Made by a program: the position numbers and the translations under genes. Shown one piece after another: positions 24,101 to 46,450 of a stretch of 64,000 nt of DNA; position 1 is the first letter of the stretch; each line of letters opens with the position of its first letter. Below the pieces are notes generated by a model, which had not been told where the DNA came from, did not search any database, and was given only the letters and a program-made list of their open reading frames with translations. Origin of the DNA: Volvox africanus (taxonomy: Eukaryota; Chlorophyta; Chlorophyceae; Chlamydomonadales; Volvocaceae); NCBI GenBank assembly GCA_030268105.1, contig BSDZ01000079.1, positions 2,423,501 to 2,487,500 on the forward strand, read 5' to 3'.

Positions 24101-27100
24101 CCGCCATTACCACCACCGACACCCAGATACTCTGAACGATTCTTGTCTTTGCTGCTGTCGCTACGATGTACTCCTGCCAACTGGCCGATTGTGCACAACA
24201 TGGCGCGCTGCAGCGCCTCCTCCTGCCGCCCCGCACATTCAATACCTTCCTCGAAATGCTCGACAGCACCATTACTCCGAGTCAATAAACAGCCGTTGTT
24301 CATGGCCATGATGCCACCTGATGCGATGCCAATAACCTGGGCAGTGGTGGATTTTAAGCCTGAGGTTATGGTACTGATCTGCTGCCGGGCCGCTGCCGGT
24401 GCATCCATGGCATTTACCGCGGCGGTGCCCCCTGACAGGATCGCGGTAAGAAGCTTTGGAACCGTCACAGCATCATAACATTCGGCGGCGGTATATGATG
24501 GACACGTGGCAACAGGACAATCGTCAGCATCAGCAACGACCTTTCTGGGCTGCTGGACCTCACCAATACTGCGGAGCTCAGGGGCTGTGTGGCCGAGGAT
24601 CTGCAAATCCGAAGTGGACAAGGGTCGGTCTGCCGGTGCGGTGCTTGCCGGTCCCATAACCGACACCGAGCCGCCCCCACCACCGCAGCCGAGGTCATCT
24701 CTGCTACAGTCCCTCCCACCGCTCATGCAGGTATCGTTGGCAGGAAAGCTGCATGTTGCCGTTGCCGTTAAGCTGTCAGCTGTGCAGGTCTCGCCCTGCT
24801 GGGACGCGTCCAGGAAGGGGCGTGGGCTAGATCCGAAGAACACCAAGCCCCTAGCCGCCTGTGTGGAAGGTAAATGGCACCATAGAACATACCGGGACGA
24901 CTTCATATCTGGGCAGTTAGCTAATAAAAAATAAATAAAAAGAGCCACAAGCCCTGCAGTTGCATTCGGGATATTCCGTGGTGAGAACTGCGGTGAGATC
25001 CGTGATCCGTGATCCGCTCGCACATCACAAAATGAGTCCCTTCCCTATGAAAATCATGTTCTCCATGGCTGCAGCTTAACCAACACACCCTAGAAGGTCA
25101 ATGCCACCCATCATCGGCATTTGCAGGTGGAGGGGAACGCAGTGGCGGCCAATAGCCTTGGCTTTGGGTAATGGCCCCTAACCATATTTTGGTGAAGGAC
25201 GCGTCTCGTGTGCTTTCCATGATGCAGGACAGGCCGCACGCAGTCTACTTGTATTCCAGGTGAAGACATGACGCACCACATCCCGCCAGTACCAGTACCT
25301 TCCTTAAATCCTTACTCAGGCTTCATGTGTACCTGATGGAACACCTGCCTCGGCCTTCCGTTGGTTTTGCTGCTGCCTATGAAAGACTGTGCTGCCATAA
25401 GTAAGCCTCAGTGCAGCATGCCTAGTGGCTTCAGGGCAATTCAGAGCCAACCAACAACGGATGCGGTACTTGCCGTGATGTCACTATTTGCACCACGATT
25501 CCCTGACTGCAAGCAGTGGGCGTGGGTGAAGGATTCCGCCAGCAATCTCCTTCCTCGGGCAGCTTCGCCAAGCCGGCAACCTGAAGATGACTGGAGGCAG
25601 CTCTCCACGTCAGGGACACTTGCGCATCGGACGTTGGCGTGCTCATACAAAACTCCAGCGGTACTGGCCCCAGCCACATCCGGTGCCCTGTAGATGTCGG
25701 CCTTAGGAGAAGTCTGGTGCAGGCATCGGATTGGGATTGATGCAGCCGAGTGCTGCATGCTCGCCGCCCGAAGGCCTGCAGCGCCGCTGTTGCTGTACCT
25801 AGCTCCAAAACTGCATGCCGGTGGAACCAGTGCGACCTTACTGGCCAGGCTCAAAACACGAGGCAAGGTTCCCAATGTGGTCGGTATAGACGACAGCACA
25901 TTGCTGGAAGCCCGCAACGCCCGGCCGCCGTATCCACCACCGCCAATGCCGCCCAAGACACTTTCAGAGCCTTGGCTAAAAAACAGTTCACGCGTGACAG
26001 TAGTGGCGGCGGTCCCAGTGGCCATGGTTGCCCCGGCGCCGATGCTTGCACCCGCTGCGCCTTGGACCCGGGGGGAAGCACTTCCTGTCGTTGTGTCTGC
26101 CGGTGGTACAACGTTCGCTTCCACTGAAGAAAAGCCCTGCAAGGACCTGCATGCACGGGGCTCCATTGACCGGGCCACAAGGGGGCTCTCCAGGCTCGTT
26201 TGAGTAGGGCACTGTTGTGTTGACGTCATTAATCCCTCCACGGGACTCTTCAGATGAGTGTCAACAAGAGCAGCCGGTCGCCCGTCGTCTTCACGCCCCA
26301 ACTGCAGGCTTGACCTGTTGATGGCACCATACTGTCCCGCATCCGACAGAGTGCTGGAGCAAGAATAAGAGCGAGATGTCGCCATCCGACTTCGATTATC
26401 CAACATGGTGCCTGAGGGGACACGATCCAGGCCCCGGAAGTACCGCAGCAAAACATTTGCACGGAAAGAACGCAACGAGAATGGAATTCACCAAAAGTGA
26501 AACCCGAAAGTGAAGTACTTACTTGCGTGAAGATGAACATGATGAACGAATGGCCCTACTCTGTCTATTTGAGGTTTTTTGTGCCGCTGAAAATATCTTA
26601 GCGTTGAAAGTTAGGGCAGGGCTTGCTCGTCTCACCCCAAGCACTTGTATTCAGAGCCATGAGCATGTGTTGCCGGTGGTGCTGGTGCTTTCTCCAGGAG
26701 CAATCTCGACGAACCTTCCCGCGTGTAGCACGCTTGGAGCTTGCCGGGCTCGGGTGGGACTCCTCCACAAGGGTAGGCAGCCCGGGCGCCGTAGTGCCGC
26801 TGGGGCCCTGAACAATGGGGCGCACACTAGGGGCAGCACCATTGCTTGTGCAGCTCGTTCCAGGCGCCTCCAAACCTCCCCCAACAAGACCATCCTCCTG
26901 GCATTTGCTGAAGTAGCCCGAGACCATCACCCCCTGCTCTGGGGCCAATATATGTCGCTCAATTCCCTGCGTTGAACTGCCATGTGCCTCCTGTGTTATC
27001 GTTTGCATGATCTTAAAAGACCAGGCTCTGTCTTTCATCGTGCCGGTGCAGCTCCGTGTCCCTGACGGTCCTTCAAACTCCACAGCCTTCCTGCCAGCCG

Positions 27101-28722
27101 GATCGCCATTGCCGCCAGATGCCTTATCAATACCGGCCGCCTCCTTGGCGCTGCCTGATCCAGGTCTTATCATTTTCGACACTGGACTCTGCCCGTCTGC
27201 TTCTCGAAAGCTGCTTCCCAGCAGTGCCTGAAGGTTGAAGAAATCCTCCTGCTCAGATGGATCCCCCAAGAGCTCAGCATTCGCTGGCCCCTTTCTTGAC
27301 ACCTGGAGGCATGCCTCACTCGCCCCACCATAATGCGCTGTCGCCACGGTGCCCAGGCCGGACCCCTGCTGTAGGCTCAACGTTAGGCTGCCTATGGTAT
27401 CGAAGCCCGCGTTCGTGCCCTGCGTCCGACGTACAGCGGTACATCCCGCCGTCGAAGCCATGGCGGTGATGGCCTGTGTGACAGCTCTAGCCGCCACGCC
27501 TGCCTCCTGCGCCCGGGCCACAACCTCCGATGCTACCACCGCAGCAGCTGCAGCCGCAGCGAGACCCTCCACGGGCCCCCCCACCAGCGCTTGCTGCTCA
27601 ATGCTGCGAAAAAAAGCTGGTACATCCAACGATGGGCGGCTGGTGCCCCGTCTGGTGCTGGTGCTGCACCGAACGGTGTCCAGTTCGAAGCCCCGCATTG
27701 CCCTCTCGGTGCAGCGGGACCCAACCTCAACCTCACCAACCTCACCATCACCACCGCCATCGGCAGCTTCCTGCTCTTCTTTGGCTCCTGCTGTGGCTGC
27801 CGCGGCTGAGATCCCGCTCGGCAACGCCGGCAGGTCTGGCATGCTCGTGGAACACCGCTGGCCATGGGGCTTAAGCCTGGATTGGCTGGAAGTGAAACCC
27901 ACGCTGGCGGGTGTGCGATCATTCTTCGCGGTCACCGACTCCTGCAGTTGCTGTTTCTCCTGCAGTTGTTGTTGTGGGACTGCCAGCAGGGATTGTACGT
28001 CACGAGGTGCGGTCAGGAAACGGTTGCCGCATGCGCTCAATGCTGTAGCGGTCCGGCGCAGGGTATACTGGGACAGGCGGCTTTTACCCTCGTAAAAGAC
28101 GAGGCCTGAAAGGGAAGTCCATGCATATTGGCAAGCTCAGTTTGGGCGCGGTGTGGTGACAGGTACACTGCATAGAAAGCGAAGAGACATGCAGGATGCT
28201 AACCATGCGCAGGCGGAGGCCTGACAAGAGAACGAAGATGCAGACACGCACGGGGAGGGTCGAAGGTGCGCTACAGAGGATTTCCGCCCCGTTCCAAGCA
28301 TCAAAGATTGGAGGTTTCGTGCACGAAGACTAGTAATCGCAGCAGCGGAGCCGCGATCCACACGCCACATCGGAACTCTGTAAGGTCCTGCATATGTCGA
28401 GCTTTGGCGATTGCCCGGGCCGTAAGGCGCTGTAGAAGTAAGGGGTGGCACGTGCAGCCCTTCCCCCTGCACGTCGCACGTCTTTATCAACTCACCGCGC
28501 CATGTTTCACCCTTGGCAACAGCCTCATATGCCTCGGTGAGGGCGGCCGGGTCACTCGAAAAGAGGGAGCTCAGATCCTTGACGCCTGGACCTATCAGAT
28601 TTAGGCTCGCCTCGTTTTGTTCCAAAAGTCCCCCATCCACAGCTCGGAAGATTGCCACCGCGTGCGCAAAGTCTGCGAAAATGGTCTTGTACAGGACTAT
28701 ATCGAAATCGCAACCTGCTATC
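21124..28722 (-). CDS. Class III guanylyl cyclase with PAS domain carrying a giant low-complexity insertion (5' end not resolved)
   Basis: Makes cGMP from GTP. Catalytic exons (minus) are 22637-22986, 21968-22207, 21393-21647 and 21124-21177, in phase. They read [15 protein letters not shown] (first metal Asp), [17 protein letters not shown] (second metal Asp), [33 protein letters not shown] (transition-state Asn and Arg) and the end [12 protein letters not shown]. Purine-specifying positions are Glu (KVET) and Cys (RFCLFG), the guanylyl-cyclase pair. Upstream is the PAS-to-cyclase linker [20 protein letters not shown] (23161-23254). PAS halves lie at about 28440-28722 ([20 protein letters not shown]) and before 23696 ([20 protein letters not shown]). 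Ser/Gly/Ala-rich open frames fill 23.7-25.0, 25.4-26.5 and 26.6-28.0 kb between the halves. The first exon found opens at an acceptor without an ATG, so N-terminal exons must lie upstream. No membrane segment is visible. Confidence 0.88.
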
Positions 28723-31296
28723 GGGGAATAAGTTCGTTTGAGAATTATGACCGGTGCAGCATAATTCTAATATCGGTTGAGTATCCAACAGCACTGCAGT
28801 TCTGTATACTTGTTGCATGGTGAATTTGGACCCTCGTTTTATTGTTCGGTTATGAAAATTCGGCTCGAATAGAAGGTAGCGGTTAACATCTTAAATGATG
28901 CCTTAAACCGGAGACAGGAGCCTTTGACAGGCCTCAGGCAGGTAGACCCCATGCGAAAGCCGTGCCTACCCGCGCACCACAGCGCACCTAAGGCGCGGTC
29001 GCTTCCTTTCTTTTCGCCATCTTCTGTCGGTCGGATGCAAGCACATAAAGCCTGGCCCATTGGCGCTGTAAGTTATGGTAATTTTCGATAAGCCAAACGT
29101 TAAGTTCCGTGTTGAGGACCGTGACGGTAAGCCCGAACGCGGCCGACAAAAGTTCAAGCCTCCATTCAGGTTTTATCTAAACATGCTATACTATTTTATT
29201 CCTTAAAAATCGGGCTTGACTAGGAAACCGAAACATCGACCCGTAGGTGGTTGCAACAGTATCCATTAAAACCACGATGTACGACGCATATGGTGTATCT
29301 TGTCAATATTACGCTGTTCAGTGACACTTATTATAGTTTTTCAAATACACGATGTGTTATAGACCGGAACTTTATACGGCGTTCAGTACCGCTCAGTACT
29401 CAGCCCGTACTGAATTGCACCACGTTCTATAGGTTTTCCCATTCATAATAACTTGTTGTAATAGAAATGAATATTTCAGCTTAAATTCAATTGTAATGCC
29501 TCAATCGATATGCGTGCAGGTAATGTACGGTGAAGCCTGTTGAGGGGTATGTCTCACACATTTAGCCTACGTAAGCCAAAGACGTCGATGTACTTTGCGA
29601 AACGTCCTTGAATGTGAGCCTGGTGAACGGGGAACCATCTGCCATTAACAGGCATTGTCCATCCTCCCCTCCCTCAACGGGAGTACACGGCAGCACCCAA
29701 GGGCTCGAAGCGCTGCACCCACCCGCATTGCCTACATGATGCTATAAAGTAAAATTCGTGAAATATTGATTGGAAGGCCTAAGCGCCCGTCCAAGACCGT
29801 TGTGCCCATCGCATTTACGTTTTCCACCCTTCTCATCGCAGATGCAGACTCGTCAGCGCAATCACCACCACAGTTGTAGCTCTATCTTCACTATGTATAT
29901 TTTCAGTCTCCAATCGCGTCAGGTAGTCTACACGCGGAGCTATACCTGAGCATATATGCCATAGGTCAAGATTGGTAACGTCCTATACAACGGTACGGTT
30001 TAATTGAGTCCGGTTACTACTGACGAGCTGGGTCATAGTGTTTACACATCGTCCTCATCGCCAGAATTCTCAAGTATACATGATTTTGAATTCCTTTCGA
30101 AAATCGAGCTTGTTAAATTTGTACCTCGACACTGTGTCGTTTCCAAGAAGAACGTTTTGAATTTCGACGTCTCTGCGGGAGAACTGCTATGCATTCATGC
30201 TTTGACGATGCTTATGGGTTTGGTTATGCATACGAATATCATTTCCAATTTTCTTTAAACACCGGTGGTGATAGCCCTGGGGACCTTAGCACATGCTTTC
30301 GAGTTTTCGAGTCCCGAGTAGGCCGAAGACCCACGGCAGAAATATGTGCGTACATGCAGATGAGGCCTCCACCGCAAAATGAATGCGCTGTTAGTTAATT
30401 GTGGAACATATGCCTGCTGGACCACTCCCTCATCACGGCGGTCCAGAGGGCAGAAACTGCACCCGGACCTCTTGCACGCTCCCGGCCTCCCCAACTCCCC
30501 ACCACCTGCAGGAGCCTCATAGCAACAACGGTCCATCAAGTCGGGGCTTGAATCCTACATCCCTCGCGACAGAGACACCTTTGGGGAAGATAAAATCCTT
30601 ACCACCATGCCTCCGCGCTTCCTCCTCCACTCTACTCATTGCCATTGGCATGCGTGTGCCGACGCCTTCTGTAACTTAACTATGCGTCCGTAAGCCTGCA
30701 GCCCTCTACGCAATTACATCCAGCTCTCGCTATCCGCTGAAAACAATACATGGTAGGGTGGCGAGGCAGAATGCCCCGCCATTTTGCAAATCATCCTCTC
30801 TAAACCATGCAGGCTTGGGGCCACCCTCACTCCCGATGTTCCGACGGGCCGTGTGGCTAGCAGCTTAGGCCCGCACCACCAATACGACTCGGCAGCGTGT
30901 TCACCGGCCAGCTGGCAGACTGCCGGTGATCGCGAGCTTGTGAATTATGTGTAGTCGGTAAGCCACAAGTGGTGCCACGTCACTGGCCCTATCCTCTTCC
31001 TTTCGACCGAATACTGTCGCATATTATCCCTTTTTCCTTTACCTCCTTTTGCCCCCAACCGACGTCTTACTACCAAGTGCCCGTGCATCCACACGCCCGC
31101 ACTCTGGTGTTGCCTCAAGTCTCCAAACCAGGCACTCCCAAACGACATCAACGCATCAAATCCCATGTGCGTCCCTATCAAAACTCCCGGTCAGATCCCT
31201 CATCCAACCAAAAATGCCTTCCCAGTGGGATGGACTCTGTCTCTGCCCCATCACGCTACCACTCCGCGAGGCTACTGTCTATTTACCAGTTGAGCT
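28723..31296. other. Unresolved region upstream of the cyclase and downstream of Hsp110
   Basis: Should contain the missing 5' exon(s) and promoter of the cyclase and the 3' UTR of the Hsp110 gene; both are on the minus strand. A minus-strand open stretch at about 28990-29130 is a weak candidate cyclase exon. TTACA at 30714-30718 (TGTAA on the minus strand) is a possible Hsp110 poly(A) signal. The AT content is raised between 29.1 and 30.3 kb. Confidence 0.35.
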
Positions 31297-40462
<9,166 letters not shown>

Positions 40463-41211
40463 TTTAACTTTGAATCTGGATTTGCAAGGGTAAAGCCTAA
40501 AATGTTTTCCTTGGGACTATTCTAAAGGATTGGTGGTCGGTTAAACGAAAATTGATCAAAATTTGTCTTCTTTGAGATTTCCTTAAACTCAACGTAACGG
40601 TTGAACCATATACAAGGCAATTTGTAAGGCAAAGAAAGTCGGTGTGGGCGCGCAATTATGCATCAGACCAATACGCTTCTCGGCTTTTCCAGAACCAGCT
40701 CCGAAACCCTTCAGGACCAGCTTGGTTCCTACGTTCCTTGCCCGTCCTCCTCACATCCAGAGAACGATTGCAATCCTTTCAGTGTTAAGCTTTATACTCC
40801 TTAAAGCACTTGGAAATTTGCAGAGTGTCAACATCGTATCTTGAATGTACAATGAACCCGACCGTAAGCTACATACAGCGATCCACCAAAACTTATATTG
40901 AGATAATCGCGCTTGAATTATCAGGTATGGTTTTTAAAACTCGGGTCTTGCTTACACGTGTCGTGCCGTGTTCACGGAGTGTCGGGTTATGTGCCCAACC
41001 AATACCTTGCGGTTTGACAATGACACTTCAAGGATCGGGGTCCACTTGTATATCACCCCTTGCGGGAACTTTCCAGTTTTTTGCGCCGCCGTTCCCCAAC
41101 ATATGCCTTGTCGCCCTATCACAACTTGTTGTATGGATGGTGGAAGCTTCCACTGTCCATTACCTCTGCCGTGTCTGCGACGCATAATGCCTGCTTCCTA
41201 CAGAACGTCTG
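40463..41211. promoter_or_regulatory. Spacer of a head-to-head Hsp110/TCAIM-like pair with a candidate heat-shock element
   Basis: About 750 bp between the Hsp110 ATG (minus) and the first plausible TCAIM-like start (plus). TTCCAGAA at 40687-40694 is a perfect TTCnnGAA heat-shock-factor half-site pair, 225 bp upstream of the Hsp110 start. Further GAA and TTC units follow within 20 bp but are not in perfect 5-bp register. The 5' exon of the plus-strand gene may also begin here. Confidence 0.45.
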
Positions 41212-44200
41212 TTGGCCTGCGATTGCTCAAGCTTTCACGACATTTGGACAGGCACCTCCGCCGACAGCAGCACGGCAGCAGCCGATGCAGAAGTCGCTGC
41301 AGCTAACCACACTTGCATTCAAAGCCAGTACTTGCATTGTAACGGGGATACTAACACAAGTACCAGCAACAATGAGAGTATCAACAACAGAGGTGGCAAC
41401 AGCAGAAGTAGTGGCGGCAGTGGCAACAATTGCGCTATCTACACCACGACCTGTAAGGGTAATCAATCCGACCAGGGCGCGAACCGAGGATCCCATTGGC
41501 AGCGACGATGCCTTGCATCGACCTTTGATGCCCACGATCTAAGATTTTCTGCTGCGGCCACCCCCCTGGTTGATGCGACTGCTGCCTTGTCCCCGGCTAG
41601 CAGCTGCCAGCCGGAGGGGGCCCGCTGGCGGACACAGAACGGACGCGCTGCCCCATACCGCCACCGGCATAGCTACGCTTCCCAATGTCCGGCAGAGCAT
41701 CAACTGCTGGTGGATGCAGTGTGTGGGGAAGGAAAAAGGACGGGAAGGAATATTCAGGGAACGACATGGCAGCCCTGTGGCAGCGGCGCAGCCACCACCG
41801 CTGCCGCGAGGTTTACAGTGCGCGGCTTTGCCAGCAGCGCCGGTGAAGGGGCAGGTGGCGTTGGGAGAGCTGCAGGTGACGGGAGCGGTGGTGAAGCCAA
41901 TTATGCCCTGCCACTGCGGGCCGCCCTTCGGCTGCTTTATAAGCGGGTGCACCCTGACCTATTCCACGACCTTCCACGCGCCAAGGTGCGATGCAGGGCC
42001 GGTGCTCTTCGATCACCCGCATGCATACAGCGAATCTCCATGGATGGAGTGTCTCCCCAAGCGCCCGAGCTTGGTTGGGCGAAGGTTGATGGGCGGGTGG
42101 CAAGGCCGCCAGGGCCATCAGCGCGGTCCTCAATGCACCGTCAAAACGCGCGGCTACCAGCCAGACCTCATTCCCAATTTATGCGGCTGTGTGGTGTTGG
42201 GACTTCTGGCCACTATTCTATGACCTCATCGGCCTGCTCAAGCCTCTGTCTGCTAATCATAATCATAATCATATTTCAGCTCCATCGCACTCCACTCATT
42301 CTACACACCGCATAGCTTTTACGTCAAAATTATTACGTTACTTGATGGCGCTTGTGCCATCCCTCTGGTGCGCGTTTACTCCTCCCAACAGGCGGAAAAT
42401 GAACGGTCCTTCAAACTTCTGCAGGAGTACGTTCAGCTTGCAAAGGGTGGCGACCTGCGCTCCCCCGCTGCTCGCCTGCCATACCGCTTCGCATTCTATC
42501 TCCGGGAAGCACCACAGGGCGTTGAGGCAGGTGCGCAGCTTCTCCCCGCTGCCTTCGGATACTGCTGCTTATGAGGGCACTTCACGCGTTTGAGCTGTGC
42601 TATGGAATGGGGGGAAGTTATGTATTCGTTTCTTTATTGGAAAGCAGGAAGACGAGGGAGCTGCGGGAGCCTTGGATGAAGGTAATGAACCGAAAAAACA
42701 GTGTTGCGTCCACAACCGGCGTCCACAATTCCACATGCATGACCCGGGCAACGAGTGCATGCATGGAATGGATGAGCTGTGCATCGGCGCTTGGATGCCA
42801 AGGGGCTTTGTGCATACCTGCGGGCGCTGGAACTGTCATTTACCGGCCGCCACGGTATCAGCTGCCTTCTCCAGCCCTTGATCTTCCCTGCAGATTCATT
42901 TCCCCGGTGTCGAGCTCTTGTTCCCCAACCCAATCTGTCCCTCCGAAAATATGGGTGGATCAACGGAACTCACTCCATTCTGTTCGCTCTGTTTCTAACC
43001 GCTACCCCTTCCTCGTAACATGCTCCTATTACCGTGCGGACTGCCAGGGGAGTTGGAGCGTCCGGAGGTCCCCGCCACGCCGCCTCTCAGGCCCTACGTG
43101 GGCGCACGAGCCAAGCAGCAGCAGCAGCAGCGGGTGCCGGTGCGTGCTGCCGCCAGGGATCGTGAAGCCTCATCCGGTGGCAACCCAAGCTGCGATGACT
43201 CCGAAGAGGTCGCAGGGCTGCATCTTGTCCGCGTGACATTGCCCCCGCCGGCAATTAGCGCCCCAGGTGCGCCCACCCAGGAGGGACCCTTGTGGGCATT
43301 ACACAAACCGAGTAATGCAGGCTTGTTACGCGTGTATGGGAACGTGTATCGGCATCGGTATCGGCATCGGCAATGCAGTCCAGTCTAGGCTGGCCTGGGC
43401 CTTTACTTCTTCGCTTCTACTACTGTAGACGCCTTTTGCCCAATTGTTGTTCCCATCATTATCATTTTTGTTTCGCAACCTCCTCGCCGATTTCGCCGAC
43501 GTGCCATGGCAACCCGTCAACCCCCACCGTGCATCGCCAAGGTGCCAAGGACCTGGCAGCTCCAACCCGTAGAGCCCTCATTAAGTTACTGGCGGCGTGC
43601 GGCTTGGCTAGCACCGGTAAGGAGGGCACTGATGACGCTGACGATACGGTGGCGGCGGAGGATGGGGGCCCGTTGAGCTTGGCAGCTTTCCTACCTGACG
43701 CAGTGGAAGCGATGCGGCAGGTAGGTGTGCAGCTGTATGTCAAAATAAATCTAACCCAGAGTAACGGTAGGCCGATGTAAATAAAATCAGAACGAAGAAA
43801 TATTGCGTAAACACGAAACAATTTGCACAGTGAAGCCGCAGGACAACGTGGCTTTGTCAGATGCTGTGTACCAAAGCTGGCAACCGCCGGCACTGCCCGC
43901 CTATCTATCTTCCCTTGCCCACCACACCCACGCACGCAGGCAGAGGCAGCACGTGCCTCCGACTCCGCGGTTCGTGTTGCCAACTTGCGCGGCGCGTTGC
44001 GAATGCACCGCCAGGTATGGAGGTTGTATGTCACGAACTTGTATTAGGGCACCGACACAGCGCCGTGTAGCGCTGGAGCCGCGAACGCGGGAGATGTCGC
44101 TCCGTGCTGTTACTGTGCTGTAGTTACGCTTGTGGTGCCCACGCTCCGTCTTCAATACACACAACCTTTTTTCTCCGAGGCACAGACCTCCTGACCTCCA

Positions 44201-46450
44201 ATATTCAGGAACCTCATCATCCACCACCTGTGCACTGCCTAGGGTATGTGTAGGTCTTGTATTTACGCCGGCACGGCGATATTACTGCGTGGTGCTCGCT
44301 TCCGCCCTCAGGCTAGTCGGGGATTTTGATTTGACAAAGATATCCGCTGTCTGTGACCGATTCAGTTGTTTTCCTACCCACGCGCTGCCGCCCACCCGCA
44401 CCACCTGCTACCCCGTCCACCCGCACCCGCCCGATCCTGCTCCACGAGGTGATGGTGAGCTTCTCCGACAAGCAGCTGCCCGCTGTGGCCCAGGTTGCGC
44501 TGCTGGAGCGATTGGCCCGGGTGGTGGATACAGCGGGCCCGGAGCTGCAGCTGCAGGGCTGTCACATCGTCCTGGGGGACAGGTAGACCTTTGTTGTAGA
44601 GATCACTTCCGTTTATACAACCCAGACTCACGAGATGTGCGGAAGATGGTTACGGCGCGGCTATGTAGGGGTGCGGTCGCTGCGGCCGTGTTCCTACCTT
44701 AATGGAAAAGTTGCTATCTGCAATCCGCAATGATTTTATCATTTCCTCGCCTGTCTGATCTTCCCTGACTGCACGTCAATGCGATGAAGTTGTGCGCGCT
44801 GACGTAACTCTGTGCGTCCGCGTGGTAACTTCGGTGGTGGCAGGCTGGGGTTGGACCGCATGGGTCACCTGTGCCTCTCTACCGCAGAGCCCAATGATGC
44901 CTGGACGGACTTCCTGCGCGGGGTGGACATGGACTTCGTGCTGCAGCAGCGGAAGAATGTCCAGGTGGGGACTAGGACTAGGGCTAGAGGTTAGCCATAC
45001 CAACGTATGGCTAAGCTGGGATGGCAAGAGGATCTGTGGGTTAGTACATGCACGCTGGGGCTTGAACGGAATAGTGAAGAATATTACTCCCCGGTCACCG
45101 TAAGGATTTCCATCACCATTGCCACCCCTGCATTCGCCCCTATCCTTTACCCGTGCCAAGCAGTCTGCCATACCTTCCGCGTCCATGTTGTCGTGGTTAC
45201 GACATACATGAGCTCCTGAACGTACTGCAAACAGCAGAGCTTTTTTGTGATGCACTTCTTCACAGTTTATTCCGAACAAAATATCTAACTGCTTAACTCT
45301 GATGCTTGGATCCTCTCTCTCTCACGCACGGTTTACTTGTCGACGGTGTCGGAACACATGGCAAAGGTGCTCCGGAATATGGAGGCTCAGGTGGCGCGGG
45401 CAGTAGGCGTGGCGCAGATCTTCACGCCATACAGCAACCTGATGGAGCCATCGTACAGAGGGTTCTTAGAGCGGCTTGCTTCGGCGGCCACGACCCGAGG
45501 CCCGCTGGGTGATGGCGCCTTCGGGGACGTATCTCTCTGCGGTATGCCACCCCTCCCATCCGAGCCCGTGAGTCCGGCTGTTAGCACTCATTGCTGCAAC
45601 ATATGGGCCAGCCTCACGATTGTCAGTGTTGCCGTGACCCAGGCAGAATCCAGTGCTCAGTAGGAGGTCTGAACCGGAACTTGCCATAAATACCAGGAAT
45701 TATGCTTCTCAAACCTTTTCTGTCATCCTTATTACCACTGCATGGTTCTGCAGGGGCAGCCATGCACACCATCCTGCCGCCTCGATGGAATCACACCGGG
45801 TGTCATCCAGGTAGCCACGGATACCCCGGATGCGTACATTTACGAGGCTGTGGCCAAGCTGGGAACCGACGCGCAGGCGGCTGTAAGGATGCACCGCCAC
45901 GTGGAGTCACAACTAGTAGAACTATCCAGCAAGGTGGGGAGTAGGGACGGCCGTACCCACTATGCTATGGATTTCTTGTGTAGAAATTAATCATAGAACC
46001 ACTCGTGCTCCCTGATGTTGGCCACCCGCTGGTGACTTGCGTAATACTCTCTTAGTAGGTCATATCTTGCTGAACCACGGCTGCAAACCACGGATGCACA
46101 AGCTTTTCACAAGCCTTGGTTCATCGTCCTTGCCAATAGCAATAAAGATATATATGTGTGTGTGTATGTGTGTGTGTGTATGTATATGTACGCGCCGCGC
46201 TCATGAAGTGACCTGCGTGCTCTCCCCTGCCCTCACGCCACCGTAGACTCGGCAGCGGCTGCGCATGCGCAGCTTCACACGCGACCCACGAGTTGCTCCG
46301 GACCACTTTCGCCGTGCCTGCATCTTGCTTTTGGAGCAGACAGCGGCTCTCATGCCGTTGCTGGAGGGCTCTTCGGTGCGCATTGGATTTGCAAACCGCA
46401 TAGCACCGGATGGCAGTTGTATTGAGATCGCCCATGACTTTATGCTATAA
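41212..46450 (+). CDS. TCAIM-like protein (DUF4460 J-like plus DUF4461), probably mitochondrial; start uncertain
   Basis: Homolog of animal T-cell activation inhibitor, mitochondrial; molecular function unknown. The N-terminal DUF4460 J-like helix bundle reads RAALRLLYKRVHPDLFHDLP (exon ending 41985) and continues in 42392-42530 with AENERSFKLLQEYVQLAKGG and RFAFYLREAP, closely following the TCAIM pattern. Further exons: about 43030-43290, about 43500-43720 (RRALIKLLAACGLAS), 43940-44014, 44449-44582, 44844-44964, about 45366-45528, 45754-45933 and 46247-46450. The last five belong to DUF4461, with LGLDRMGHLCLS, FLRGVDMDFVLQQRK and the end LLEGSSVRIGFANRIAPDGS. Upstream of the J-like region, RFTVRGFASSAGEG resembles a mitochondrial presequence cleavage region. 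The ATG at 41212 is the only in-frame Met in that exon; a spliced upstream start is possible. Confidence 0.75.
46147..46187. repeat. GT/TATG microsatellite in the last TCAIM-like intron
   Basis: A run of TATATGTGTGTG and TGTATG units about 60 bp before the final acceptor at 46246. Confidence 0.75.

Noticed and set aside
25694..28095. Several 100-250-codon plus-strand frames opposite the cyclase
   Set aside because: Mirror frames of the low-complexity cyclase exons; they carry no domain.
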